Part shown: piece by piece, positions 26,562-35,023 of the stretch
Position numbering within the stretch: position 1 is the first letter of the stretch
How the letters are laid out: every line of letters begins with the position of its first letter
Source of the DNA: an uncultured Sphingopyxis sp.
GTDB taxonomy: Bacteria; Pseudomonadota; Alphaproteobacteria; Sphingomonadales; Sphingomonadaceae
Direction: 5' to 3'
NCBI RefSeq assembly: GCF_900078365.1
Contig: NZ_LT598653.1
Span: forward strand, 1,302,001-1,366,000
DNA length: 64,000 bases
Notes under the pieces: generated by a model
Seen by the model: the letters and a program-made list of their open reading frames with translations, nothing else
Databases searched by the model: none
Told to the model about the DNA's origin: nothing
Translations under genes and position numbers: made by a program

Positions 26562-27662
26562 TTAGCCGCGCAGCGCCGCCGAGATCGCGACGAGACCTGC
26601 TTCCATTTCGGCGCGCGTCGGCCAGCCGTAGCCGAGGCGGAAATAGGTGTCGGGCAGGTCGAACCAATGCCCCGGCGCGACATAGGTGCCATGATCGTTA
26701 AGTAGTCGCTCGTAAAAGGCCGCGACGCCGCCCGCCGGTTCGCCGCGCATCCGCACGAAGCCGACGACGCCGCCCGACGGCTCGTTCCATTCGAGCATCT
26801 CCTCGCCCGCCATCCATTCGATCACCCGCGCGCGGCGCTGTCCCATCTCGGCAAGCGTCTCGGCGAGTATTTCGTCCTTGCGCGACAGCAATTGCTCGGC
26901 GATCCATTCGTCGACGACGCTGCCGCAGATCGCGATCTGCTCCTTCGCCGCCAGGAAGATTTCGTGCAGTTCCGGGTTCCGAACGATCAGCCAGCCCATG
27001 CGCGTCCCGGGGATGCCATAGGCTTTCGACAGCGAGGATACGCTGATGACATGGCTGCCGAGCGTCGCGGCAAGCGGGGTCAGCGGGCCGAAGCACAGCT
27101 CGCGATAGGTTTCGTCGACGACCAGATGGGCGCCGGCGTCGGCGGCGATCCCGGCGAGGCGGCGCAGTTCCGCCTCGTCGGACAATATGCCGCTCGGGTT
27201 ATGCGGGTGCGTGATGCTGATGACCTTGGTCTTCGGCGTCACCGCGGCGGCGACCTGATCGACGTCGGTGCGAAAGCCGGTGTCGAAGGCGAGGTCGATA
27301 TAGCTGATCTCGCAGCCGATCGCGCGGGGGGTTTCGAGATTGAGCCCGTAGTTCGGGCGCACGACGACGATGTGGTCGCCCGGGGAAAGCAGCGCCGTCG
27401 CGATGATGAACAGGGCCCCCGCCGCGCCGGTGGTCACGAGCACGTCGTCGGCGGTCAGGCCCGCGCCGTCGCGCGCGATCAATGCCCGCAGCGCCGTGCC
27501 GCCGCGATGTTCGGTGTAGAGCAGGGTCAGGTCGGGAATTGTCAGTCCAAGGTCGGACAGCTTGCGGTCCGAAATCGAACTCTCGGCCAGATTGTTGCGG
27601 ATATTTCCGTATCCGAACTCTTCGGGGGATTCGACTTCGATCGGGAGTCTTGCGTAACGCAT
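26562..27662 (-). CDS. Class I/II PLP aminotransferase
   Basis: A 366-residue fold-type I aminotransferase. It has the substrate region NIRNNLAESSISD, the cofactor-binding VTTGAAGALFIIATALLSPG, HPHNPSGILSD, DETYRELCFG, and the PLP lysine in SSLSKAYGIPGTRMGW. It likely transfers an amino group between an amino acid and a 2-oxo acid (aspartate- or capreomycidine-synthase-like branch). A CATCCC-type inverted repeat lies 59 bp before its ATG, as in the dehydratase promoter. It is convergent with the OCD-like gene. Confidence 0.85.
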   Translation of the reverse strand: MRYARLPIEVESPEEFGYGNIRNNLAESSISDRKLSDLGLTIPDLTLLYTEHRGGTALRALIARDGAGLTADDVLVTTGAAGALFIIATALLSPGDHIVVVRPNYGLNLETPRAIGCEISYIDLAFDTGFRTDVDQVAAAVTPKTKVISITHPHNPSGILSDEAELRRLAGIAADAGAHLVVDETYRELCFGPLTPLAATLGSHVISVSSLSKAYGIPGTRMGWLIVRNPELHEIFLAAKEQIAICGSVVDEWIAEQLLSRKDEILAETLAEMGQRRARVIEWMAGEEMLEWNEPSGGVVGFVRMRGEPAGGVAAFYERLLNDHGTYVAPGHWFDLPDTYFRLGYGWPTRAEMEAGLVAISAALRG

Positions 27663-28226
27663 GGCAGCTTACCTCGATGGATATGGAAGTCTGCTCATCG
27701 GCAAAGCGGCTGTTTTCCGCCATCCCTCTATCGGGGGGGCGACCGTCTCCATTACCGGGCAATCCGATACCGGCATGCGCAGAAATTCTGAATGATTGAG
27801 CACCCATCATCTTCCTGCAGGAGGCCCATTCCCGTCCGGCGCCGCGCATTGGAAAATGCGGCTTTGCGCGAAGCACGTGTTCGATAGCGTATATGCGCCG
27901 ATCGTCGCGAAGCCGATCGGCCATCAGCCGTCTCCAACGCCGGTGCCGCCGGGGGGCCGCCGTCTGGAACGACAAGAGCCAACTTCCAACCGGGTTTGGT
28001 TCGCCCTGTTTCCACCTTGTTCGACACCCACCCTTGCGCCGGAGATAATTGAACTGCTTCTTGCGCGGATATTCTGGTAATCTTTGCGCGAAGCCGGCTA
28101 TTCGGCCTGGCATGACTTTTCGTTATGACGTCGCTTTATTGGCTGGAATTGCGAGAGACCGGGCGTTTCGATATCGTCACCAATGGTGGCGTCGCGATCG
28201 GGCGTCTCGGAGAGGTTTTTAGGATT
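27663..28226. other. Intergenic region with regulatory site and partial GntR-gene duplicate
   Basis: This 564-bp stretch between the aminotransferase and GntR genes contains no convincing gene. It holds the aminotransferase promoter site (27721). It also holds a segment around 27904-27962 that matches the inter-domain linker of the GntR gene (28425-28480) at most positions, both reading VAKPIGHxPSxTPxPP in frame. It may be the remnant of a duplicated regulator. A longer reading of the GntR gene from 28125 would occupy its last 100 bp. Confidence 0.5.
27721..27742. promoter_or_regulatory. CATCCC-type site upstream of the aminotransferase
   Basis: CATCCCTCTATCGGGGGGGC is an imperfect version of the repeats at 24761 and 25511 and lies 59 bp before the aminotransferase ATG. 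On the gene's strand all three contain GAGGG(G)ATGG after a C-run. Weakest palindrome of the three. Confidence 0.4.
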
Positions 28227-29117
28227 ATGCGAGAGAAGTTGGGCACACAGGTCGTGCATGCCATCGTCGAGCATATTCGTGAGCAGAGACTGCCCGCCGG
28301 CTACCATCTCGGAGCGCAGCAGCTTGCCGACATGCTCCGCGTTTCCCGCGCACCGGTGAGCGCGGCGCTGAAGGAACTCGGCGAGGTGGGCATCGTCTAC
28401 AGCGAGCCGCACCGCGGCTATTTCGTCGCGAAGCCGATTGGCCATCTGCCGTCGTCGACGCCGGCGCCGCCGGCCGATGGAGAGAAGGAACGGCTCTATT
28501 TCCAGATCGCGGAAGACCGGCTGTCTGGCCGGTTGCCGGATCGGATCAGCGAAAATGAATTGATGCGCCGCTATGGCGTCAGCCGCAGCCGCTTGCAGCT
28601 TCTGCTCGGCCAGATCGCCGAGGAGGGGTGGGTTGAGCGCCTGCCCGGACACGGCTGGCTGTTCGGATCGACGCTGAATTCGGGCGAGGCCTATGCCCGG
28701 GCCTATCAATTCCGTGCGGTAATCGAATCGCAGGCGATTCTGCAGCCCGCGTTCAAAGTCGAGCCCGGTGCGCTGCGCGACGCGCGGGCCGAACAGCAGA
28801 ACCTGCTCGACGGCGCCATGTTCACCTTGCCGCGAACGCGATTGTTCGAAATCAACGCCAACTTCCACGAAACGATCGTAGCCTGGTCCAACAATGCCTT
28901 TTTTCTCGACGCGCTGCGCCGGATCAACCGGCTGCGGCGGTTGATGGAGTATCGCGTCGGCGGCGGGCGCGGGCGGCTGAAGGAACAGTGCGAGGAGCAT
29001 ATCATGTTGCTCGATATGCTCGCGGCGGATCGCCGCGAAGACGCCGCCGATTTTCTGCGCAAGCATATCGACCGCGCGTGGCAGTCGAAGGACCGCGCGA
29101 TGGAGGTCGCGCGCTAG
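28227..29117 (+). CDS. GntR-family regulator with two winged-helix segments and FCD-like domain
   Basis: A 296-residue regulator. Residues 1 to about 70 form a GntR winged helix (LPAGYHLGAQQLADMLRVSR, APVSAALKELGEVGIV). After a Pro-rich linker a second similar helix-turn-helix follows (ISENELMRRYGVSRSRLQLL), then a helical ligand domain like FCD (FHETIVAWSNNAFFLDALRR, HIDRAWQSKDRAM). FadR/FCD proteins bind organic acids. ATG 28227 fits family length; 28125 is an alternative that adds 34 residues. It overlaps convergently the lactonase gene and may control the surrounding catabolic operons. Confidence 0.83.
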   Translation: MREKLGTQVVHAIVEHIREQRLPAGYHLGAQQLADMLRVSRAPVSAALKELGEVGIVYSEPHRGYFVAKPIGHLPSSTPAPPADGEKERLYFQIAEDRLSGRLPDRISENELMRRYGVSRSRLQLLLGQIAEEGWVERLPGHGWLFGSTLNSGEAYARAYQFRAVIESQAILQPAFKVEPGALRDARAEQQNLLDGAMFTLPRTRLFEINANFHETIVAWSNNAFFLDALRRINRLRRLMEYRVGGGRGRLKEQCEEHIMLLDMLAADRREDAADFLRKHIDRAWQSKDRAMEVAR

Positions 29118-30148
29118 ATCCCAGGCACGCGCACCGCGACGCGATAGATGCCGGTATGTGCCGTCACGAACAGCGTGCGCCGGTCGGCGCCGCCGAACGC
29201 GAGATTGATCGGCTTTTCGGGGAAGGCGATCGTTGCAAGATGCCCGCCTGCGGGTGAGACGATCCAGATGCCTCCTGGGCCGGTGATGTAGATATTGCCG
29301 CGCACATCGACTTTCATCCCGTCAGAGACGCCGGTCTTCGGATCGCCCGCGAGCGCCAGGAAGCGGCGGCCGTTCGCGAGCGTGCCGTCGGGCAGGACAT
29401 CGTAACGGTTGACGCTGTTGTCGACCCCCGAGTTGACATAGAGGATGCGTTCGTCGGGTGAAAAGGCGAGGCCGTTGACCGACGGCATATCCTCGACGAC
29501 GCGGGTCAGCACGCCGTCGTTCCAGCGATAGACGGCGTTGATCGCTATCTCCTTGCGCGGGTCGTCCGCGCGTTCGCGGAGGCCGCCGAAGGTATCGGTG
29601 AAATAGATCGCGCCGTCGCGTTTGATGGCGATGTCGTTGGTGCCGTTGAAACGCTGTCCCCGATAGCGTTCGGCGATGATCGTGCGGCTGCCGTCCTTTT
29701 CGAGCCGGACGATCGAGCGACCGGCGAAGGAGCAGAAGACGAGGCGGCCCTGCCGGTCGAGCGCCATCCCGTCGGGACCGATCATGGCGAAGCGTTCGCG
29801 GCGTAGGTCGCCTTCGGGGAAGCCGTTGCTGTTCATCCCGCCCACGCGCCAGATGTCGGGGCCGTCGAAGGCGATATTGGCGCGATAGACGACCGGCTTT
29901 TGTCCGGGCACGAGCTTCCAGATCACATTGCCGGGGACGTCGCTGAACAACAGATAACCACCTGTTGCGACCCACACCGGTCCCTCGGTGAAGCCGAAGC
30001 CGTCAGCGAGTTTTTCGATCCGCGCGGCGGGGTCGATCAGTTCGCCCGCTTCCGGCCGATGCAGCTCGATCGCCGTGACGCGATCCGGGGTGGCCGCGAC
30101 CAGGGCAAGCGCGAGCAGGGGAGCGGTGAGAATATGGTGACGGGCCAT
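29114..30148 (-). CDS. Exported SMP-30/gluconolactonase-like lactonase
   Basis: A 344-residue six-bladed beta-propeller enzyme with an N-terminal signal peptide. Metal-binding residues are expected in DGFGFTEGPVW (Glu), RGQRFNGTNDIAI (Asn) and SVNGLAFSPDERILYV (Asp). The family hydrolyses sugar or acid lactones. It is the last gene of a minus-strand operon (tannase-like, TonB receptor, gamma-glutamyltransferase, lactonase), starting 5 bp after the previous stop. It probably opens a lactone in the periplasm. Start at 30148 is chosen for the signal peptide. Confidence 0.87.
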   Translation of the reverse strand: MARHHILTAPLLALALVAATPDRVTAIELHRPEAGELIDPAARIEKLADGFGFTEGPVWVATGGYLLFSDVPGNVIWKLVPGQKPVVYRANIAFDGPDIWRVGGMNSNGFPEGDLRRERFAMIGPDGMALDRQGRLVFCSFAGRSIVRLEKDGSRTIIAERYRGQRFNGTNDIAIKRDGAIYFTDTFGGLRERADDPRKEIAINAVYRWNDGVLTRVVEDMPSVNGLAFSPDERILYVNSGVDNSVNRYDVLPDGTLANGRRFLALAGDPKTGVSDGMKVDVRGNIYITGPGGIWIVSPAGGHLATIAFPEKPINLAFGGADRRTLFVTAHTGIYRVAVRVPGI

Positions 30149-30152
30149 GCCC

Positions 30153-32063
30153 TCAGTAGCCCAGTGCCGCGCCGTCTTTGCGCATTTCGCTCGCTCCCCA
30201 CCAGGTTCCGTGCGCGGGGTCGCGCATGATTGCCTGATAGCCGCCGAATTCGTCGGTGCCATAGTCCCAGCCTGGCGGGATGACCTTGAATCCGCGCGCG
30301 CGGAGCGCGGCCTTGACCGCATCCGAATAGCCGCTCTCGATCGCGACGGTGCCGAGGCCTTGCGATTTCTCGCCGGTGACCGTCGCGGTGCCGCCGTGAT
30401 ACCAGCGCGCGGCGTCGCCCGCCTCCTGGATGTTCATCCCGAAATCGATGATATTGACGAGCAACTGCACCTGGCCCTGCTGTCGGGGCTGTTGGGCAAC
30501 ATCGGTTTAAAGGCCGCCCTCTTCGCCCTTGAAACCTACGAGCAACTGCACCTGGCCCTGCGCCTGCATGTCGCCACCCATGACGCCGAACGACAGGAAG
30601 GGTTCGCCGTCCTTCATGACGAAGCCGGGGATCAGCGTGTGGAACGGCCGTTTGCCCGGCGCATAGGCGTTGGGCGATCGGGGATCGAGCGAGAAGAGGT
30701 TCGCGCGGTTGTGGAGCATGAAGCCGAGCCCGTCGGCGACGAGGCCCGATCCGAGGCCGCTGTAGTTGGACTGGATCAGCGACACCATCATCCCGTCCTT
30801 ATCGGCGACGGTCAGATAGGTGGTGTCGCCGATGCGCAATTGCGGATCGCCGGGACCGAGCGCCGGATCGGGACGCTCGGGGTTCATCAGCTTGCGGCGC
30901 CGGGCGGCATAGGCTTCGGACAGCAGCGCCTCGGCCGGAATCCTGGCGAAGCGCGGGTCGCCATAGAATTTCGCCATATCCTCATAGGCAAGGCGCTTCG
31001 CCTCCAGCACAGTGGTCATTGCCTCGATGCTGCCCGCGCCCATTTTCGCAAGGTCATAGGGTTCGAGCAGGCGCAGCATCTGCAATACACCGAAGCCCTG
31101 GCTGTTGGGCGGGAGCTGGAACACGTCGTAGCCGTGATAGCGGACGCTTTGCGGCGTCACCCATTCGCCCTCGAAGCCCGCGAGATCGGAATAGGCGAGG
31201 CCCCCGCCGATGCGTTTGAAATAGGCGTCCATGACCTTCGCCATCGCGCCCTTGTAAAAAGCGTCGCGTCCGTCCGCGGCGAGTGCTTCATAGGTTGCGG
31301 CAAGATCGGGGTTGCGGAAGATTTCGCCTTCGGCGGGCGTGTGGCCGTCGATCAGGAAGGTCGCTCGCGCATTGTCGCGCTCTTCGATGATCGCGCCATA
31401 ATCGTCGAACAGTCCGAAATTGCGTTTCCAGTTCTGCGCGATCATCTGGGCGACAGGCACGCCTTCGCGGCCATAGGTGATCGCGGGAGCGAGGACATTC
31501 TTCATGGGCAGTTTGCCGAAGCGGCCGTGGAGCGCGAACCAGCCGTCGACGGCACCCGGTACCGAGACCGAGAGCGAGCCATAGAGCGGGACGCGCGCGG
31601 GATAGGGTCTGCCCAGCTTGGCGGCGGCTGCTTTCGTCGCAGCGGTCATCTGGGCCAGGCTGCGGCCCTTCGGCGCGGTGCCCGAGGCATTATAGCCATA
31701 AAGTTTGCGGGTCTTCGGGTCCCAGACGATCGCGAACAGGTCGCCGCCGATACCGCACGAGATCGGCTCCATCACCCCGAGCGCCGCGTTGGCGGCGATC
31801 GCGGCGTCCATCGCGGTGCCGCCCTGCTTGAGAATATCGATCGCGATCTGCGTCGCGAGGGGATGCGCGGTCGCGGCCATGCCATGACGCGCGATGACGG
31901 GCGAGCGCGTCGCCCAGACGCGGCCCGAATAGCGGTCGCCGCGTCCGACCTCGCCGGGGCCCGCTTGCGCGCCGAGACCGAGCCGGATGCCCGGATCCTG
32001 TGCTGGTGCTGAAAATGAAGTGAGCGCCGCAGCCGCGGCGGCAAGTGCCAATATAGAACGCAT
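30153..32063 (-). pseudogene. Gamma-glutamyltransferase interrupted by an 81-bp insertion with stop
   Basis: The first 518 codons encode an exported gamma-glutamyltransferase: signal peptide, large-subunit motif EPISCGIGGDLFAIVWD, the autocleavage/catalytic Thr in IGDTTYLTVAD (about residue 414) and SNYSGLGSGL. Translation ends with a TAA inside an 81-bp insertion. The same frame resumes at QVQLLVNIIDFGMNIQEAGD and continues about 100 residues to a natural C-terminus. Family enzymes cleave or transfer gamma-glutamyl groups. The truncated product lacks part of the small-subunit sandwich and is probably inactive unless the stop is read through. Confidence 0.85.
30457..30561 (-). repeat. Direct repeat flanking filler in the gamma-glutamyltransferase gene
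   Basis: Twenty-four bases (starting ACGAGCAACTGCACCTGG) occur at 30457-30480 and again at 30538-30561, an 81-bp period with 57 bp of unrelated sequence between. Because 81 is divisible by 3 the frame is kept, but the filler brings a TAA on the coding strand. It resembles the MocR duplication in form. Confidence 0.93.
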
Positions 32064-32121
32064 GGGTCCCCCGTAACGGCTTCCGGCCGCATCCCGAAGG
32101 AGGCGGCCGGCACCGAATTCT

Positions 32122-34989
32122 TCAGAATTTGAAACGCACGCCGCTGGTAAAATAGCGGCCCATCACATCGTCGCCGTTGACCACTGGGGTGACCTGGCCC
32201 GGGCTGTCGTTCGCCATGATGCGCGGGTGGCGGTTGAACAGATTGCCGACGTTGACGAAGAAGCGCATCGAGCGCGGACCGGTGCCGATGTCGCGTCCGA
32301 CGGTGAGGTCGGTGATCGTGTAGGTGCCAGGGTTGGGATCGACGAAGATCAGGTCCGGGTCGGCCGAGCGCTTCACACCGCTCTTGAACCGGTTGAGCAG
32401 GGTGACGTCGAAGCCCGCGGCCTTGACGCTGAGTTCGGTCGTGACGCGCCATTTCGAGAAATAGCCATCGCCCACGCCGGCATAATCGAGCGTGCGATCG
32501 GTCGGATAGTTGCGGCGTTCGAAGCTCGGCTGATAGGCAACGAAGACGCGCAGGCCAACCGCGCCATCCTCGCCGAAAGCCGGCACGGCGCTGCGATAGC
32601 TCATGTCGAGGTCGACGCCTTCGGTCTTTGCGAAGGCGCCGTTGGTCGGTCCGGTAAAGATCGACTGGAGCACGCCCGCGCCATTGCGCGTGATATTCTG
32701 GCAGAAGGGTGAGGCATTGGTGTTCGGCGGACAATCGCGCAGCTGGACCTCGACCGGGACGAGCCCGATGATGTTGTTGATACGGATGCGGTAATAGTCG
32801 ACCGAGGCGCTGAAACCCGGGAAGAAAGCGGGTGTGAACACCGCGCCGAGCGTGAAGGTCCGCGCGACTTCGGGGATCAGGTTGCGATTGCCGCCCGCGA
32901 TCTGCTGATAGGTCACCGCCGGACCATAGGGATCGACGGGCGAGCCGAGGTTGCGGATCGAATTGGGCTGGAAGAGCTCGTAAAGGGTGGGGGCGCGGAT
33001 GTCGCGCGAGATCACGCCGCGGAAGCTGAGCCCGTCGATGGGAGCATAGGACAGGCCCGCCTTCCACGTCGTGACCCCGCCGCTGGTACGATAATGGGTG
33101 TAGCGCGCGCCGCCCGACAGGTCGAGCGAGCGGCCCAGCGGCGAGTCCTTGAGCAGCGGAACGACGAGTTCGCCGCCGATCTCATAGACTTCCTGCGACC
33201 CGCCGCCCGACGACACGATCACGCCGGTATAGGCGAGCGTCGAGCCGACCCAGCCGTTCGGGCGCAGCCCGATGAAATTGACCGGGTCGGTCGCCTCGCG
33301 CGAGCTCGTGAGTTCGAACTTCTGGTGGCGATATTCGCCGTTGATGTTGAACGAGACCGGCCCCGCCCAGAGGTCGAACAGATCGCCGCCGAAATTGGCG
33401 ACGATGTTGTCGGTCCGGTTGGTCGCATACCAGGCGGTGTCTTCGTTGATATAGTCGATCGCCGCTTCCTGCTGCGCCTCGCCGCGGTGGTCGCCGAAGA
33501 TGTTGAGCGGCACGCAGCCCGGATAGAGCGCTGCATTGGCGGTCAGCGCGACGCGGCAGACGATATTGCCGCTGACCGGATCGCGCACCGCGTCGATCGC
33601 GGCATAGAATTTGGGGTTGCTGCCGTTGTCGTGCTGAATCTGGTTCGTCTGGCCCTTGCCGTAAGTATAGGCGATATCCCAGTTGAAGCGGTCGGCGATC
33701 CTGCCTTCGAAGCCGACGGTGCCGATCAGGTTCTTCGTATTGATCTCGAAATCGGGGCGTCCGATGTAGAGGCCGCGCAGCGACAGTGTCAGCGCGTCGA
33801 CATTGTTGGCGTTCATCAGGTCGCGCACCTCGTCCGACAGAAAGGCGTTGTCCGCGAAGATGACGGGCTTGCTGCTGCTGGTGTCGGCGCGGTTCGCGGT
33901 CGCCTGGCTGTGATGGCTGCCCAGCTTCGAATAGCTGATCTGCGCAAAGCCCGTGATGTTGTCGGTGAAATCATATTGGGCGCGGCCGAACAGCTGCCGT
34001 GTCTTCAGCGATGCGACGAGGCTGGTCGCGGGGTGATAGGTGCCGTCTCCGCCCGAGCTGAAATTGGCCGAATTGGTCGGCGCGCCCTTGTCGAACGGCC
34101 GCAGCGTGCCGTCGGCGTTGAACTGCATATTGGCGAGCGCGTCGGGAATGCCCGGATTGACCGTCGCCGTCCGGCGGATCAGGCTGGAAAATGACCGGTC
34201 GTTTTCGCGGCCGAAATCGAAACTCTTGTACGGCGTCGCGGCGCTGCCGTTGCCGGTGAGGAGCTGGTCGCGAAACCAGGGGCGTGCCTCCTTCGTCGCG
34301 ACGCCGTCCTCGTTGCGATATTCGCCGCTGACGAGCAGGTGCCCGCGCCCGCCGGCGAAGGGCGTGCCCGCGGACAGGCTGATGCGCTGCGACGCGCCGT
34401 CGCCATATTGCGAGACGCCGGCCTGCGCGAGCCCCTTGATGCCGGTGAACTTGCGGTCGAGCACATAGTTGACCACGCCGGTCACGGCATCCGAGCCATA
34501 GACCGCTGACACACCGCCGGTGACGACGTCGACACGCTGCACAAGGGCCTGGGGCAGCGTGTCGACGTCTATATTGCCGTCGAAGTTGGTCGGCGGCACG
34601 CGGCGGCCGTCGAGCAGAATCAAGGTGCGCAGCGATCCGAAGTTGCGGAGGTTCAGGAAGCTGCCGATGTTGTTGACGCCGCCGCTGCCGAGACCGCCGT
34701 TCGACCCGGCCTGGGTCTGCGATCCCGCGAATTGCGGAAGCTTGATCAGTCCCTGCGTCACACTGGTGGGCGAACTGATGTCGAGCTGTTCGGCGGTGAC
34801 GATCGTTGTCGGGGTCGGCGCGTCATAGCCATCGCGCGTGATGCGCGTCCCGGTGACGACAATGTCGCCTGCCGCCGGTGCTTCATCGGCTGCTTCCTGC
34901 TCGGCGGTCTCCTGCGCCTGGGCGGTGCTGGCGAAGGCGCAAAAAGTCAGGGCGGTCGTCGCCAATATGATCGACTTGATAGGACGCAT
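32122..34989 (-). CDS. TonB-dependent outer-membrane receptor
   Basis: A 955-residue receptor with a signal peptide (ending ASTAQAQ), a TonB-box-like DIVVTGTRITRDGYDAPTPT, a plug domain (LRNFGSLRTLILLDGRRVPP, GGVSAVYGSDAVTGVVNYVL) and a C-terminal beta-barrel ending in aromatic GVRFKF. It imports a bulky ligand across the outer membrane using TonB energy. AAGGAGAGG precedes ATG 34989. It lies between the tannase-like and gamma-glutamyltransferase genes in one operon, so its ligand is probably the ester or peptide conjugate handled by them. Confidence 0.92.
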   Translation of the reverse strand: MRPIKSIILATTALTFCAFASTAQAQETAEQEAADEAPAAGDIVVTGTRITRDGYDAPTPTTIVTAEQLDISSPTSVTQGLIKLPQFAGSQTQAGSNGGLGSGGVNNIGSFLNLRNFGSLRTLILLDGRRVPPTNFDGNIDVDTLPQALVQRVDVVTGGVSAVYGSDAVTGVVNYVLDRKFTGIKGLAQAGVSQYGDGASQRISLSAGTPFAGGRGHLLVSGEYRNEDGVATKEARPWFRDQLLTGNGSAATPYKSFDFGRENDRSFSSLIRRTATVNPGIPDALANMQFNADGTLRPFDKGAPTNSANFSSGGDGTYHPATSLVASLKTRQLFGRAQYDFTDNITGFAQISYSKLGSHHSQATANRADTSSSKPVIFADNAFLSDEVRDLMNANNVDALTLSLRGLYIGRPDFEINTKNLIGTVGFEGRIADRFNWDIAYTYGKGQTNQIQHDNGSNPKFYAAIDAVRDPVSGNIVCRVALTANAALYPGCVPLNIFGDHRGEAQQEAAIDYINEDTAWYATNRTDNIVANFGGDLFDLWAGPVSFNINGEYRHQKFELTSSREATDPVNFIGLRPNGWVGSTLAYTGVIVSSGGGSQEVYEIGGELVVPLLKDSPLGRSLDLSGGARYTHYRTSGGVTTWKAGLSYAPIDGLSFRGVISRDIRAPTLYELFQPNSIRNLGSPVDPYGPAVTYQQIAGGNRNLIPEVARTFTLGAVFTPAFFPGFSASVDYYRIRINNIIGLVPVEVQLRDCPPNTNASPFCQNITRNGAGVLQSIFTGPTNGAFAKTEGVDLDMSYRSAVPAFGEDGAVGLRVFVAYQPSFERRNYPTDRTLDYAGVGDGYFSKWRVTTELSVKAAGFDVTLLNRFKSGVKRSADPDLIFVDPNPGTYTITDLTVGRDIGTGPRSMRFFVNVGNLFNRHPRIMANDSPGQVTPVVNGDDVMGRYFTSGVRFKF

Positions 34990-35023
34990 TTCAATCCTCT
35001 CCTTGGGTAAAAGCTCCCGGTCT

